This document shows, one piece after another, positions 1 through 12,578 of a stretch of DNA of 64,000 nucleotides. Position numbers and translations under genes: made by a program. The DNA is from Neoscytalidium dimidiatum (Eukaryota; Ascomycota; Dothideomycetes; Botryosphaeriales; Botryosphaeriaceae), in NCBI GenBank assembly GCA_037367355.1, contig CM074704.1, positions 2,480,001 to 2,544,000 on the forward strand, in the 5' to 3' direction. Numbering within the stretch: the first letter of the stretch is position 1; each line of letters starts with the position of its first letter. The notes beneath the pieces were generated by a model. That model was not told the origin of the DNA. It saw nothing but the letters and a program-made list of their open reading frames with translations, and made no database searches.

Positions 1-1401
1 CTAGCACCGTATACCTTTAGAGGCTTTACAGCCTATAAATTTACACTTATACTCTCTCGTAAGGTGCTCCTTTTTATAGATTTCGTATATAGGAGTTCTT
101 GTATATTTAGCCGTTTCGTGTCCGTTTTTAAGGCAGTTACGGCATTAAATTCCCTTAGGAATCACCCGTGCTTTCTCTACCTTATAGCTTATTCCGTATA
201 TAAAAAGGCGGCTATTAATAGCCTTTTTCTATTCCTTTTCGGTGCGAAACGAGACTATAACGGATCCCGCGGATTAGTTTTCTCTTTTCTCCTTAGAGGT
301 GGCCCAGTAGGGCTTTCTAATAGGAGAAAGACCTACGTTAAAGGTCTCTATTTCCTCCTTAATAAAGGAGTCGATTAGAATATCCTTAGTTTCCCGCGTA
401 GGGATTTCGTAGATAATAACCTTATACTAGGCCTCGACTGGTTTCGGGTTAGAATTAGGAAGGACTTTCCTAATAATATTCTCTTTTTCTAAGAGAAATT
501 AGCTAGTATAGCCTTCGGTACCCGTAATTAGGATATTTCCCTTAAAAGAGAGGGAAGTTCCTTAGATAACGGGTTTGTTTACGAATCCGGCTCCTGCGAA
601 CGTAAGGTTTAGCTTTTACCGGAGTCGGATTCCATTAAATTAGTCTCGTATACCATCGTAGGAGACGGTAATTTATCTATCTTTAATAGACGTTAGCTTT
701 ACGAGCTTTATAGTTATTTTTTCCGTTGGTTTTTTATGCGATACGGTTATAAAACCGTCGTTTAGAACTAAACCTACCGCTACCGAGGCGTAGGAGGTAG
801 GTTTTTTTCCCGGGACTAGCTAGCTAGGCTGGGGTTTTCCCGTAGTAGCTACGGAGGAAGCTCCGAGATTCCTCGTTTTATTCGAAAGCGTACGGGATAC
901 GTTTTCGAGTGCACGGACTTCGGTTACGAGAATCGACTTAGTAAAGTCGATTTTCCCTTTTACCGTATATTCGCGGAAGACGATAAGAAGTTCGCTAAGG
1001 TTATTTACCTTAGACCGGTCGTCTTCGAGGTCGACCGCCTTAATAAGGCAATCGAACGCGGCTTCGATATATTCCGCGGAGGTCTTTAGTTTCGAGCCCG
1101 GTATATACCGGGTTCTTTTCTCGGGGCGGTATTCGAACGGGTTAATGCCCGTAGAGGTAGGCGAGAAGGAAAGTCTTTTTTCGAGAGTCGGCGTAGGCTC
1201 GACCGTTACTATTACCTTCGGCCTTCTCGGTATCGGTGTTATTTCGTCGTTTTCTATCTCGATATCTTCGATACTACTCGATCTCGTAGTATTCGAAGAT
1301 TCGATAACTACCGGCGTAGTCGATAGTCGAATTAGAGTCGAGGGGCGTAGAGGGTCCGGGGAATCTAGGGGATCCGGGGGCGGATATCCTTAGTTTTCTA
1401 T
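1..1401 (-). pseudogene. RIP-mutated LINE (Tad-like) ORF1 relic, 5' part
   Basis: On the minus strand a reading frame can be followed almost without break from about 1401 to the window edge. It is interrupted only by TAG/TAA codons that RIP would make from CAG, CAA or TGG, and the likely start codon is ATA (ATG after RIP). It begins with a Pro/Ser/Thr-rich N-terminus. A segment near 900-840 reads ALENVSRTL, one near 790-770 reads KKPTSYASVA, and one near 540-520 reads KGNILITGTEGYTSQFLLEK. Towards position 300 it reads EEIETFNVGLSPIRKPYW. This order (SYASVA..., then GN(I/V)..TT, then an EEI..FN...P.W block) matches ORF1 of fungal non-LTR retrotransposons as I recall the family. The reverse transcriptase ORF would lie beyond the left edge. 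Plus-strand ORFs at 64-378 and 1145-1393 are shadows of this frame. Confidence 0.6.
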
Positions 1402-2159
1402 ACTCTTTCTATAGAAAAGAAATAGTAGAAGTAGAAAATTAGACTAGAAAGAAATCGCCGGCTTTAGTTTCGTCTAAACTAAGCCGTAAACAAACGAATT
1501 CCTAGCGAGCGCGGGGAATTTTCTTCGTTACTTTCTCCCGAGAAGTAACGAAGCGTTTTTGGGGCTGTTTAGTTAAGCTTTTTACTTATTTTTAGTTATT
1601 TGCTTAGGTATAGGGAGGGTAAAAACTCTATATACACGGGCCGCGAAAAAGGAGTAGGGTAGAAGAAAGAAAAGAACGTTTCCTCGCCTTTAATCTAGGT
1701 GCGTAAACGCGCTCTAAATCTCGTATAATTTCGTACGAAGGTGCGCGTAGGTATTTTCGGTAGATTCTAAACTTTTTACGTCTTTTTAAGTCGATTTGGG
1801 ATTTTAGTAGGGATACGGAGGTCGAAGGAGTCGATTTAGCCTAACGAGGTCTCTTTTCCACGCGATAACGCAGTAGCGCGTATAGCTACGAAGCTAAGAT
1901 TCGAGAATCTAGCTAAGGAAATCGAGAGCTTTCGATAGATACCGGTCTTAGCGCTTTTTCTCGAGGTCGAATTCGGAGGTATATATTTAGCCTTTAGATA
2001 GTATACGTTTTATATACTCTATTAATACGAATATTATTACTTATAATTATTAATAATAGAGGCTTATAAGACTAAGTATAGAAGCTATATTTATACCGAT
2101 TATAGCCGTAGCGTATAGTACTTTTCTAGTATTATCTACTACCGGACTCCTATAGATTC
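1402..2159. other. RIP-mutated repeat DNA, no gene recognised
   Basis: This stretch has the same near absence of CpA/TpG as its surroundings. The part next to 1401 is probably the 5' untranslated region of the LINE relic. No reading frame, terminal repeat or RNA gene could be supported. Confidence 0.5.
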
Positions 2160-5100
2160 TATAAGGCTATAAAGCCTACTTTATCTTATTCTTAGCCTCG
2201 AGTTTTTCCCCTACCCTTCTTACGGGCTAGCCCTTATATATACCCTACTTTACTTCGTATACGTATACGTTTCGCACCTAGGGGCCGCGTCCCGCGCGGG
2301 TATTTCTAACGATATTCGTTAAGTAGTTCCTAGTAGTTAGAGAGTTTCGATTCGAACTTCTATTTATTATACTTATTTAACTAGCCTAGCTATTTAATAA
2401 GGTATTTTATTCTACCCGAGAAGTCGTCGTAATAATCGACTATAGCCTCGATCTTCTACGTATTATCTATTAACTCTACCGCTAGTAGTATAAAGCCTAG
2501 ATATACGAAGTAGAACTCTAGTAGCGAAATATAGAAGATAGAATAGAGACGCGCTATTAATAGCGAGAGCTCTAGCTTATAAGCGTAGGTGCTAACCTTC
2601 TTAATAATCTTAAAGAGATCTAGAAATCGGCTATTAAGCTTCTTATAAGGGCGCTTCGTACAAATATTCTTCGTTAAGAGTAGTACCTCTTCCCTAGTAT
2701 TAAAGTATTTATCTAGGCGGCCGCGGTTATAGTAACGCGCCTAGAGTACTTATATATAATAGATCGCTTCCTTTATATTCTCGCGTACGAGACGTATACG
2801 ATCTACTCGCGCGGCGGCGGTAGCCGGCGTATAGATAATATTCTCTAAGCTAGAGGGGGTAACTTCTAGGCTATATAATTACTATAGGCCTCTTACGTCG
2901 TCTAGCGTACTAGATTTAGTTATATAGCTTAGTAGGTTTAGCGATATCTTCGTTAAAGAGTGTAGCGTATTATTATAGATATATACTACCTATAGTAGGA
3001 GGAATACCTAGTTAGATTACTTCTAATTTATATAGATACGGAGGTAGTATTTAATCTCTTAATTTTAACGCTCCGTCTACCTATTAGTTTACGGGTAGAA
3101 GGCGGTGCTAAACTAGCGCTAGATACCGAGTTTATAATAGAAGTTTACCTAGTATTTACTTATAAATATCGTGCCTCTATCTAATACTAGGAAGTCTAGA
3201 ATAATAGTTTTTAAGAAGTATTCTTATAGGAGGTCTACTAGAGTTCTTATATTAATAGTCTTACGTACTAGAAAGTAGTATACCTTCTTTATTACTCGGT
3301 CTATTAGGACTAAGATTAAGTCCGCCGTAGCCTCTTCGCGAGTTATAGACTCGGGTAGGTCCGTAATAAAGTTAAGAGATAGATACTTCTATAGCTCCGT
3401 CTCTACTTCTAGCGGCTATAGGAGGCCGTAGAGCTTATAGCGTTATATCTTATATCTTTAATACTTATCGTAACTACGAATATATATCTATACGTTTCTT
3501 ATTAGATTAGGCTATTTATACTTATAACCGATTACTATAGTAGTACGTTTAGAGCCGTAATAGCCGTCTAAGAGGTTATTATAGTTATAGTAGAATATCT
3601 TATTCTTTAGTAGAGTACTATTTAGAATAAAGACCTTTCTATTACGTTATAATAGACTATCTAGGTCTTTAGACTAGTAGTTTATGGCGAGGAACTCCGC
3701 TAGCTTTACGCGTATTACTTAACTACCGACGTCTAGTTACTAGGCCTCGTAGATTAGCGATATAAGGGTCTTTAGAGGCTCTTCCGCTTAGAAATATTTA
3801 TTAATAGTAGCTACTACTACTACTTAGCGGGATACGAGGCTAGAATATAGCCTAGTACTAGTAAGTTCGCGCGCTATACGTATACTACTTATAGAGTTCT
3901 CGCGGGTATACTCGGCCGCCCTAAATTCTACGGGTACGCCGGCGGTATTCTCTAGTAAAGAAAGAGTAGAGAATAAGCCCTTAGATTAGCTAGTATTAGT
4001 ACGAGTATCCCTCGTATACGATTCGTATACGTTTCGCGCGGTTAGGGTAGTAGCCCCGGGGGTATTTTCTATAACCCTCCGTGCCTATAGTTTTTACTAT
4101 AACGTAGATAGTATAGCGTCTAGAACCGCCTTCTTTTCGACCTCCTTAAAACCTAATATATAGTCGGGCCGCTGGCTAAGAGGGTCTACTAGATTCGAAG
4201 CCCCTAGCTTATATTTAATCTCGAAGTCGAATCGCGCTAGCTTTTCGGTATAGCGTACCTATTAGCTCGTAAGGCTTTTAATAGTTATAAAGTACTTAAG
4301 ATTATTATAATTATAGAGTACGCGTATAGCGTAGAGAGCGTATACGAGATAATATCGCTATAGTTAAAAGCCGGCTACGATTATAAGAAGTTCCTTATTA
4401 TAGGTATTATATCTTATCTCTATCTTAGTAAGCTTTCGGCTATAGTAGGTAATAGGCAACTAGTACTTTTAGTTACCCTCCTATATATAGAGCTAAAGTA
4501 GAATACCTTCGATAGCGAAGTCTAACGTATTCGTAATTATTATTAGCGGAAGCTCGAAGTTAAAGTAATAAAGTACTAGCCCCTACGTAAAGGCGGCTTT
4601 AAGCGTACGAAAAGTATACGCCGCGGCGTCGGTCTACTAGAAGGGGAGGTACTACTTAGTAGAGTCCTTCCGCGTAGGGCGCTTCTTCGCGTTTACGTTC
4701 GGCGGCCGCTAAGCCTTTCGTAGAAGGTTATTAAGGGGCTTCGCGATAGACGAGTAGTTCTATATAAAGCGTCTATAGAAGTTAGTAAAGCCTAAAAACA
4801 CTTAAACGCCTTAATATAAGGTAGGCTCCGGCTATTCTTAAATAGCTCTAATACGTTCCTAGTCTATAGTAATATTCTAGGGGGTTACGATAAATTCTAG
4901 AAACTTAGCTCTAGTAGTATAGAAGGTATATTTAGATAACTTAGCGTATAAGTTCTAATCGCGAAGGCGTTATAGTACTACGCGTATATATTATATATAT
5001 TCCTCTTCGTTCTTTAAGTAGATAAGGATGTCGTCTAGATAGACGACGTAGATAGTATCTACGAGGCTGCCTAGCGCTTAATAGATATAGCTTTAAAAGA

Positions 5101-7805
5101 TAGCGGATACGTTAGCTAGGCTAAAGAGTATAACGAGGTATTTAAAGAGGTCGTAGCGCGTCTTAAATATAGTTTTCTACTTGTCGCTCTTATAGATACG
5201 AATTCTATAATAGGCGTTACGTAGGTCGAGTTTAGTAAAGACTTTCGTATAAGATATACGGTCTAATAGTTTACTAATAAGAAGTAAGAAATAGCGATTC
5301 TTAATCGTAACCTTATTAAGGCCCCTATAATTAATATATAGCCGTATAGTCTTATTAGGCTTAAAGATAAAGAGAATAGACGCGCTAGTAGAGGACTTAC
5401 TAGGCCTAATCTAGTTCTTTTTAAGAGCCTTATCTAGGTACTCTTAAAGAATCTAAAGCTCGCGGGGCGATAGATTATAGATAGATATTTACGAAGGAGA
5501 AGTTCTATCTAGTAATTTAATAGCGTAATTATACTTAGTATTAGAGGCGAGTACGCTAGCTAACTCGTCTAAAAAGACGTCTAAAAGGTCCGCGTAATAC
5601 GAAGATAACTACTTAGTAGGAGTACTTACCGCGGCTACTATAAGGGATACTCTAATAGGGCTAAGACTAGAATACGTATCGTATACGAGAGCCGTGCGGC
5701 GTACGGCCGCGTACTCCGTAAGCGTCGCTTAAGATATTAGAAGATACTCTAGATTCTAGTTACTTCTACTCTATATTTTTAGAACGTCCTCTAGGGTAAG
5801 TATTAGTTTCTAATAGAGGTAATATACTTTCTCGCCTTCTTTAAAGTTAGCGAGGAAGTCTTTAGGCGTCTATAGATAGATATACCGAAAAGAGTTATTA
5901 GACTAAGTAAAGATACCGGTTAAGAAGTTAAATAACGGCCCTATATTTCTAAACTAGTTTATATCTAGAATAGTATCGAAGCCGATAATATTAGCGCTCT
6001 AGAAGGGTAGCGCTTTAGTCGTACGCTACTTACCGATACTATCGATAACTGTTATCGAAAGTCGGTAGTAGTTATATATAGTAACCGGGGTATTATTTAC
6101 CGCGCTTATGTTAAGCTTAAGAGTTAGATTTAAGAGGAGTACTTATATTCTTTAAACGGTATATTAGGCTATTAGATTTATTATAGAACCCGTATCTAGT
6201 AAGGCCTTTAGAATATATACCCCGTTAGATAAGTATACGAGAATATTAGTAACGATTCTTAAGTCGAAGCCGTTATTATACGGTTCTAGCGGTAGCTAGT
6301 CTAGAGCGGCTACTAGAGCCTTTCTTTTCTCGTATCGCCGTTCTTTCTAGTAGCGTTAACTCGCTAGTTACTTTTTTTATAGAAGTCTCCTCCTCTATAG
6401 AAATAGGTACGTCCCTTATACGAGAAGCCTATAATAGGGGCGCGCTTAGACTCTATAGAGCTAGCGCTTTGAGTAGAACCTTTCGACCGATACTTACCGC
6501 GGTTCTAGGAAGCGAACCTACTACTTTAGTTAGACTTACTCGAAGCTATATTACTATAGGCGCGCTTACGAGTCGAGTAGTCCTTCTTAGGCGGACTATT
6601 AGCGTCTCTTACGAGAGCCTAGAGGTCTATAATAGACTTAAGACGTAAGATAACTTTATAGAAGTCCTTAAGCGTCGTTATATTATATAAGTAGTTGCTC
6701 TAAAGGAGCTTCTTATAGTAGGCGTCCGGAAGACGTAAGTAGTAGAAGTCTATTAGAAGTACTTTATTAAGAATCTCGTACGAAAGCTACTTTATTAGAC
6801 TTTTAAGTCGCGTACGAAGCGCCTAGTACTTAGTACTAGAGCGTATTATCGCTCTCTAGAAGTTTAGAGTATTATCGAACCTACGTATAGTAGGGTCTTT
6901 AATAATATTCTAAATAATACGAATAAACTTATTATATAGAAGGTCGCCCTTTTTACTATTCTTTAACCGCTAGTATACGGAGTTAGTAAAGTTAGTATAC
7001 TTTTTAAGACTATAGAGGGCCTAACGGGTTCGCTCTATATAGTTATAATTACTTATATATATAAGGGCGAAGATATTTTAGACCTTATAATTCTAAGCCT
7101 CGAAGGTAGACTATATTACCGTCTCTAAGGTAGGTATTTAGTATTTCTATAGACGCTCGTATATCTTATTAAAAGTACGTATCGCTTTAAATACGCCGGA
7201 GGTACGAGTTACCTACGTATCGGGTTTAGGTAGCTTACGGCGTATAAGTATAATACGGTTCTATAAAGCGTCGATTATTTAGTTTAACTATTAAATTTCT
7301 TCTATAGTAACGCCTAGGTTTATATTAAAGAGCCTATCTAGTTTAGCTTATAGTTATTCGATACGTTCTTTATAACTTAGAGGTTTATTAGTAGCCCTCT
7401 CTACGTTACTTTCGGTTATTAGATCTACTCTAAGAGTAAGGATACTAGAGGGGGTACTATCCGTAGGATTCTCGCCCGCTATACGTAAGGTATTCGTAAG
7501 GGATACGCTACTTCTCGGGTACGAGGAGGAGCGCGTATCGACTATCTTAAACCGGCTATTTAAGGAGAAGAATTCGAATATAAGGACTAGATATAAATAG
7601 GGAGTTTAAGGATAGTATAAGAGGGTCTCTATTAGATAATAGACGAATTCTTAGGGAATTCGAGAGGCTTATTAGGCGGGACTTATATATAGGCGAGCGG
7701 TAAGCGAGGTTACGTAACCCGTATAGACCGCGCTAGGACTTCGTATAGAAGCTAATAGCTCCTCGTATATAAGTAATAGAGAGTCCTATATTCGGAGTTC
7801 TTATA
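2160..7805 (-). mobile_element. Family B Ty3/gypsy chromovirus copy B1, RIP-degraded, 3' truncated
   Basis: Minus-strand LTR retrotransposon with its 5' LTR at the right end. The reverse transcriptase core reads YLDDILIY on the minus strand at 5041-5018. A protease-to-RT linker segment (IIGFDTILDINW) is readable near 5.97 kb. A chromodomain-like segment (IKYLIK followed by a RIPped Trp, ending in LLNEYR) is readable near 2.48-2.34 kb, so the order gag-protease-RT-RNaseH-integrase-chromodomain is that of a chromovirus. The same sequence recurs at 35,254-46,431. The left homology limit with that copy is about 2160 and no 3' LTR is seen there. Sense codons are riddled with TAA/TAG from RIP, so nothing is expressible. 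Confidence 0.75.
7579..7805 (-). repeat. 5' LTR of B1 (227 bp)
   Basis: Read on the minus strand it starts TGTAAGAACTCC-like (now TATAAGAAC) and ends ...CTAGTCCTTACA-like (now TTATA), i.e. TG...CA after undoing RIP. Closely related copies lie at 25,237-25,463 and 46,432-46,657, with an inverted fragment at 47,228-47,370. Boundaries come from where the copies stop aligning. Confidence 0.7.
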
Positions 7806-9240
7806 AAAATCCTAGTTAAAATATTAGACTAGATACGTTAGTAGACTAGCCGTCTTTTATAAGCTTAGCTTATATAAGAACGTTAAACGAATAAATAAAT
7901 AAATAAATAAATAGAAGCTATATAAATAATATAGTAGCTAGTAAATATAGCTTAGTTCTATAAGCTACTAAGCTATTAAATCTAAATTTTACTATTATCG
8001 CTTACTTTTCCTTCTAATTAGATAGCCGTAAAGAATTACTCTTCTAATATAATTATATTCGTACCGCGTTAGATATCTAGGTTAGCTATCTACTAAGATA
8101 CTACGTAAGAAATCTAAGAAACTAACGCTATAATTCTACGCTATAACTATTATTATTTATTAAAGAAAATATAACGTTATAATAAAAGCTAAAGCCGAGT
8201 ATTAAATATAGTATTTAAAGATATAATATTCTTATAATATTACGCTTAAATATACTATTAATAGTAATAGAGAAACTAATAGCGCGACTTACTTATATAT
8301 CTTTAATTCGTAATTAGGCTAGAGGATATAATTTTATACGTTAGCTAGCTAAAAATTACTAGTATAGACGTTTACTCTAGAACTTCTTATAATTTTCCTA
8401 TTAGTATATCTCTTAAATACGGCTATAATTAAAGGAAATAGCTACTTAAATTATAATAAGAGTTCTAATAACTTTAGCGTATACGATAGTCGGACTATCG
8501 CGGCCGTTTTCTATATAAGGTACTATAGAGAAGAAGATTCTAAGAGGCTAAAGAAGAACTATTATTAATTTAGAAATACTATAATACTAAGAATAGTAAA
8601 TATTTATACTATAAGCGGTTTAGAAGCTAAGAAGTATTCGTAGTAATATTAATATAACTATAACGATTAAAAGAAAGTAATAGAGCGGTCTAAAGCTAAT
8701 AGATATTAACTTACTATTATATTATATAGTCCGAAGTAATCTTTAAGATGATTTTTACTATATAATAAGGGCTTATAGTATCTATCCGACGGTTTATTAA
8801 ACGAGATATAATAGTAGATATAAAATAGAATTACGGCTTACTATTTCTAACTTAGTAGGTCTATATAGAAGCTAAGAGCGAGAAAGCGTTAGCTAAGAAA
8901 AAATAAAATAATATTAAGCATATAAAGGCTTAGAAGAAACGAACTATTAAACTATATAGTAAGGCGCTAGATAAGAATTAAGCGTTATAATAATCTAAAA
9001 AGATTAGAAATATAGAAAAATATCTTAATAGCTAGCCTTAGTAGTATAAAAGTATTTAAGGTTATAGCGATATAATAGTTATAGAAGAAAAAGAAGATAG
9101 ATAAAGTAGTTAAAATAGTAAGAAAAGACTATATTTTATATTATAAGATTATAATAGAGTCTTAATATCGATATAAATAGACTAATAGAAGACGCCTTTC
9201 TCTAAATAATAGCTTTAACTTTCTAATACGTATAGGCTAT
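7806..9240. other. RIP-degraded relic of an unidentified repeat
   Basis: TpA-rich DNA with some CpG left. It includes an (AAAT)n tract at about 7890-7914. The first 100 bp recur in inverted orientation near 47.37-47.47 kb. A plus-strand frame around 8.77-9.05 kb gives Lys-rich, helix-like text broken by TAG/TAA, which might be the C-terminus of a transposase, but no motif is good enough to assign a family. Confidence 0.4.
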
Positions 9241-10699
9241 CTATATATTTATTAAAATAATATTAGATATAAAAAAACTTTTAATAAAAAGTAGTATATA
9301 ATTAAATTTAAAATCTAATAGTTTATAATCTAAAATTAAGTTAACTAGAAGCTCTTATATTCTTATATATATTATATATAATATATAAAAAATATAAATC
9401 TTTATAAATTAGAAAACTAGACTATATATTAGTATATAAATATATTAAAAGCTATATAAAATATAATAATTATTTTAGTCTAATTAAAATTTAATTTAAG
9501 CTTATTTTTATAATATAGCTATAATATTTATATTCTAAATATTTATTACTTATTAACTTTAAGTTAAGCTATAGTTATTAATTTTAAAGTTATAAATTAA
9601 TTATATACTCTATAAGACGATAATATAAAAAAATATAAATTTTTTAAATTAGATTTACCTTATAGATTCTTTTAATATAATATATTATAGATCTTCTAAT
9701 AGAATAAATAATAATAAAAGAGAACTCTATTAATAGATTTATATTTTATTAATTTAATATTATTCTTTTAACTTACTTTACTATTATAGCTTATATAATT
9801 TTATTATATTTTATCTTTTAGTATACTATTAATTATAACTAACTACTAAAATAAAAGTAATAGGTTTATTTCTTATTTAAATTAAATATTCTAGTAAATT
9901 AAACGCTAACTTTATCTAATTATAAAATTATTTATATTATTTTTATAGTTTTAGTCTATAACTTAGTCTATTATTTTATAATTAAATATTATAAATCTTA
10001 TATTTATTTAAAGATAATATACTAGCTATATAAAATATTTATACTTATATTCTTTTTTATTCTTTTATATAGTTATATAGTCTTAATAATATAAAAGTTA
10101 GAGAAATATTTTAAAGAGATTAAACTATAACGCTAGATATTATTAATTAAATAATTAAATATATATACTAGTAGCGAGAAAAAAAATTCTTTTTAAATTT
10201 TTAAAAGTAATATTATCTATATTTATATAAACTCCGCCTATTTTTTTTAATAATATATAGAAATTATTAATATTTTATTCTTTTAGATAATTATAATTAG
10301 TATATTTTAATACTTAATAGTAAAGTTCTATATTATACTTATTATATTTATAATAAAGATTATAAATATATATTATATTAAATTAAAGAGTATTAATTAT
10401 ATAGTAATATAAATAAGCTTTATTAATATTATAAATAGAGCTTTAAGCTTTAAGTACGTTTAAATTCTAATATAATAACTTCTAAATTAAAATAATTTAG
10501 ATACTTTCTTTTATTACTACTATAATTTTTCTTATATAATTTTATCTCTAATTTAAAGACTCTCTTTAATACTATAATTTCTTTTTAAAGTTTATAGTTA
10601 TTAAATTTATCGTCTTTTTTAGCTATATATAAATAGTAAGTAAACTAGACTATTTTAAAAAATATTTCTAACTAAGTAATATATAATAGTTTATCTTTA
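9241..10699. other. Extremely AT-rich degenerate DNA
   Basis: Almost no CG, CA or TG dinucleotides remain and the sequence is little more than A/T with scattered C and G. No frame or repeat end can be recognised. It lies immediately left of the A1 target site. Confidence 0.6.
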
Positions 10700-11084
10700 T
10701 ATTACGGTATAGTCGCCTAGAAAGGCGGATAATAAAACCTTATAACTATTTACCGCCTACGTAACTAACTCGGGGCCTAACTCGGTAAAATACCTACCGA
10801 TACTAATATACTAGACTACCGCGTACTCGCTTAGTAAAGCTCGGACTACTAATTAGTACTAATTAGTAGGTAAATATTACTAATTACTACTAATCGTACC
10901 GATTACTTAATATATATAGACTATACTTATTTATCGTAGTTAGGACCCTCGTAGTTAACTTATTAATTAATTCCTATCCTACTATTGTACGTACCTCTCC
11001 TACCTACTACTATATCGGCCCCTAGAAAGCCTAAGCTACCTAACGACGCGTCTCGACTCTCTTAGAAAGAGTCCCGGCGTAATA
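10700..11084 (+). repeat. 5' LTR of A1 (385 bp)
   Basis: Begins TATTACGG and ends GGCGTAATA, the RIPped forms of the TGTTACGG...GGCGTAACA ends of the young copy A4. Its length equals that of the A4 LTR. Confidence 0.9.
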
Positions 11085-12193
11085 CTTTAACCACCTTTTT
11101 ATAAGTACCGGAGGTAATCCTACCCTAAAAACTACTAACTATAATATCCTAGACTGAAATTAGAAATAACCTTCCGACGGAGGAGGATTAGCTTTAGTTA
11201 ATCCGTCCCTTAATTCCTAGAAACCTAGCCCTTAATATAAGACTACTTATTTCGAAAGTCTATTCCTCGGGTATAGCCTTCTTAAGCCGAGTAATTAACG
11301 AACCTAGAGTACTAGAGAACGCTAGTAATAACTACGGCTAAGTTCTTCTAGAGTACTTTATTTAAGGATAAGCCTTTACTATTAACCGTACTATACGGCC
11401 TTCTACCCTAGCTACCCCCGCGATATTAGAATCGACCCCCTATAATACTAAACTAAAGATTAAGACCCCCGACACCTATAATAGAGATCGGCGTAAGCTT
11501 AACGACTTTCTAGCCTAACTAGAGAATTACTTCGAATTCTATAAAGTATTATTTAAGGACGACGAAGAAAGGGTCCGCTTTATAGGAACCTATCTCCGAG
11601 GTAACGTAGTACGATAGTTCGAACCCTATTAAAAGGATTTCCGCTCGGCTATTCTACGTACGGAAACTAGTAGCCTATTTACTAACTATAATCGCTTTAC
11701 TAACGTAATTAGATAAGCCTTTAGTAGTAAGAACGAGGAGTAGAAGGCCGCCCTTCGAATTTAGGACCTCCGATAAACCCGATTAGTCTCGGAATATATT
11801 ACGGAATTCCGTATACTCGCCTCCTTCCTTAACTAGAACGACTAATCTCTTAAATATATCTTCTATAAAGGTCTAAAGTATAATATAAAGGCCGAATTCG
11901 CTCGTACTAGATTACCTAAGAACCTTAGTAAGACTATCGATACGGCTATTCGAGTCGACTAACAACTATTTAATTTTAGATAAGAGATAGGCTAAATCCG
12001 ATACTTAGCTAATACCTCGTAACTCTAAAATAACCTACTTCTAGGGGACTCTATAGACTTAGATACTAACTAACGACGGAATCCTCGGCTAGTACCGGAG
12101 GAAGAATAGCGATAACGCGAAAGAAGTCTTTACTTCTACTACGGAAAGCACGGATATATTAGTAGGAATTACCTAGATAAACGAACTAGTAAC

Positions 12194-12578
12194 TATTATA
12201 GTATAGCCGCCTAGAAAGGCGGATAACGAAACCCTATAACTACTTACCGCCTACGTAACTAATTCGGGGCCTAGCTTAGTAGAATACTTACTAACACTAA
12301 TATACTAGACTACCGTATACTCGCTTAGTAAAGCTCGAACTACTAATTAGTACTAATTAGTAGGTTAATATTATAGATTACTACTAATCGTATTAATTAC
12401 TCTATATATATAGACTATACTTCTTTATCGTAGTTAGGACCCTCGTAGTTAACTTATTAATCGATTCCTATCCTACTATTATATAAACCTCCCCTACCTA
12501 CTACCGTATCGGCCCCTAGAAAGTCTAAGCTACCTAACGACGCGTCTCGACTCCCCTAGAAAGAGTCCCGGCGTAATA
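12194..12578 (+). repeat. 5' LTR of A2 (385 bp)
   Basis: Same family and length as the other A LTRs. It is followed at once by CTTTAACTACC, the RIPped primer-binding region. Confidence 0.88.

Noticed and set aside
7890..7914. (AAAT)n as telomere or LINE tail
   Set aside because: The unit is not telomeric and no LINE 3' end adjoins it.
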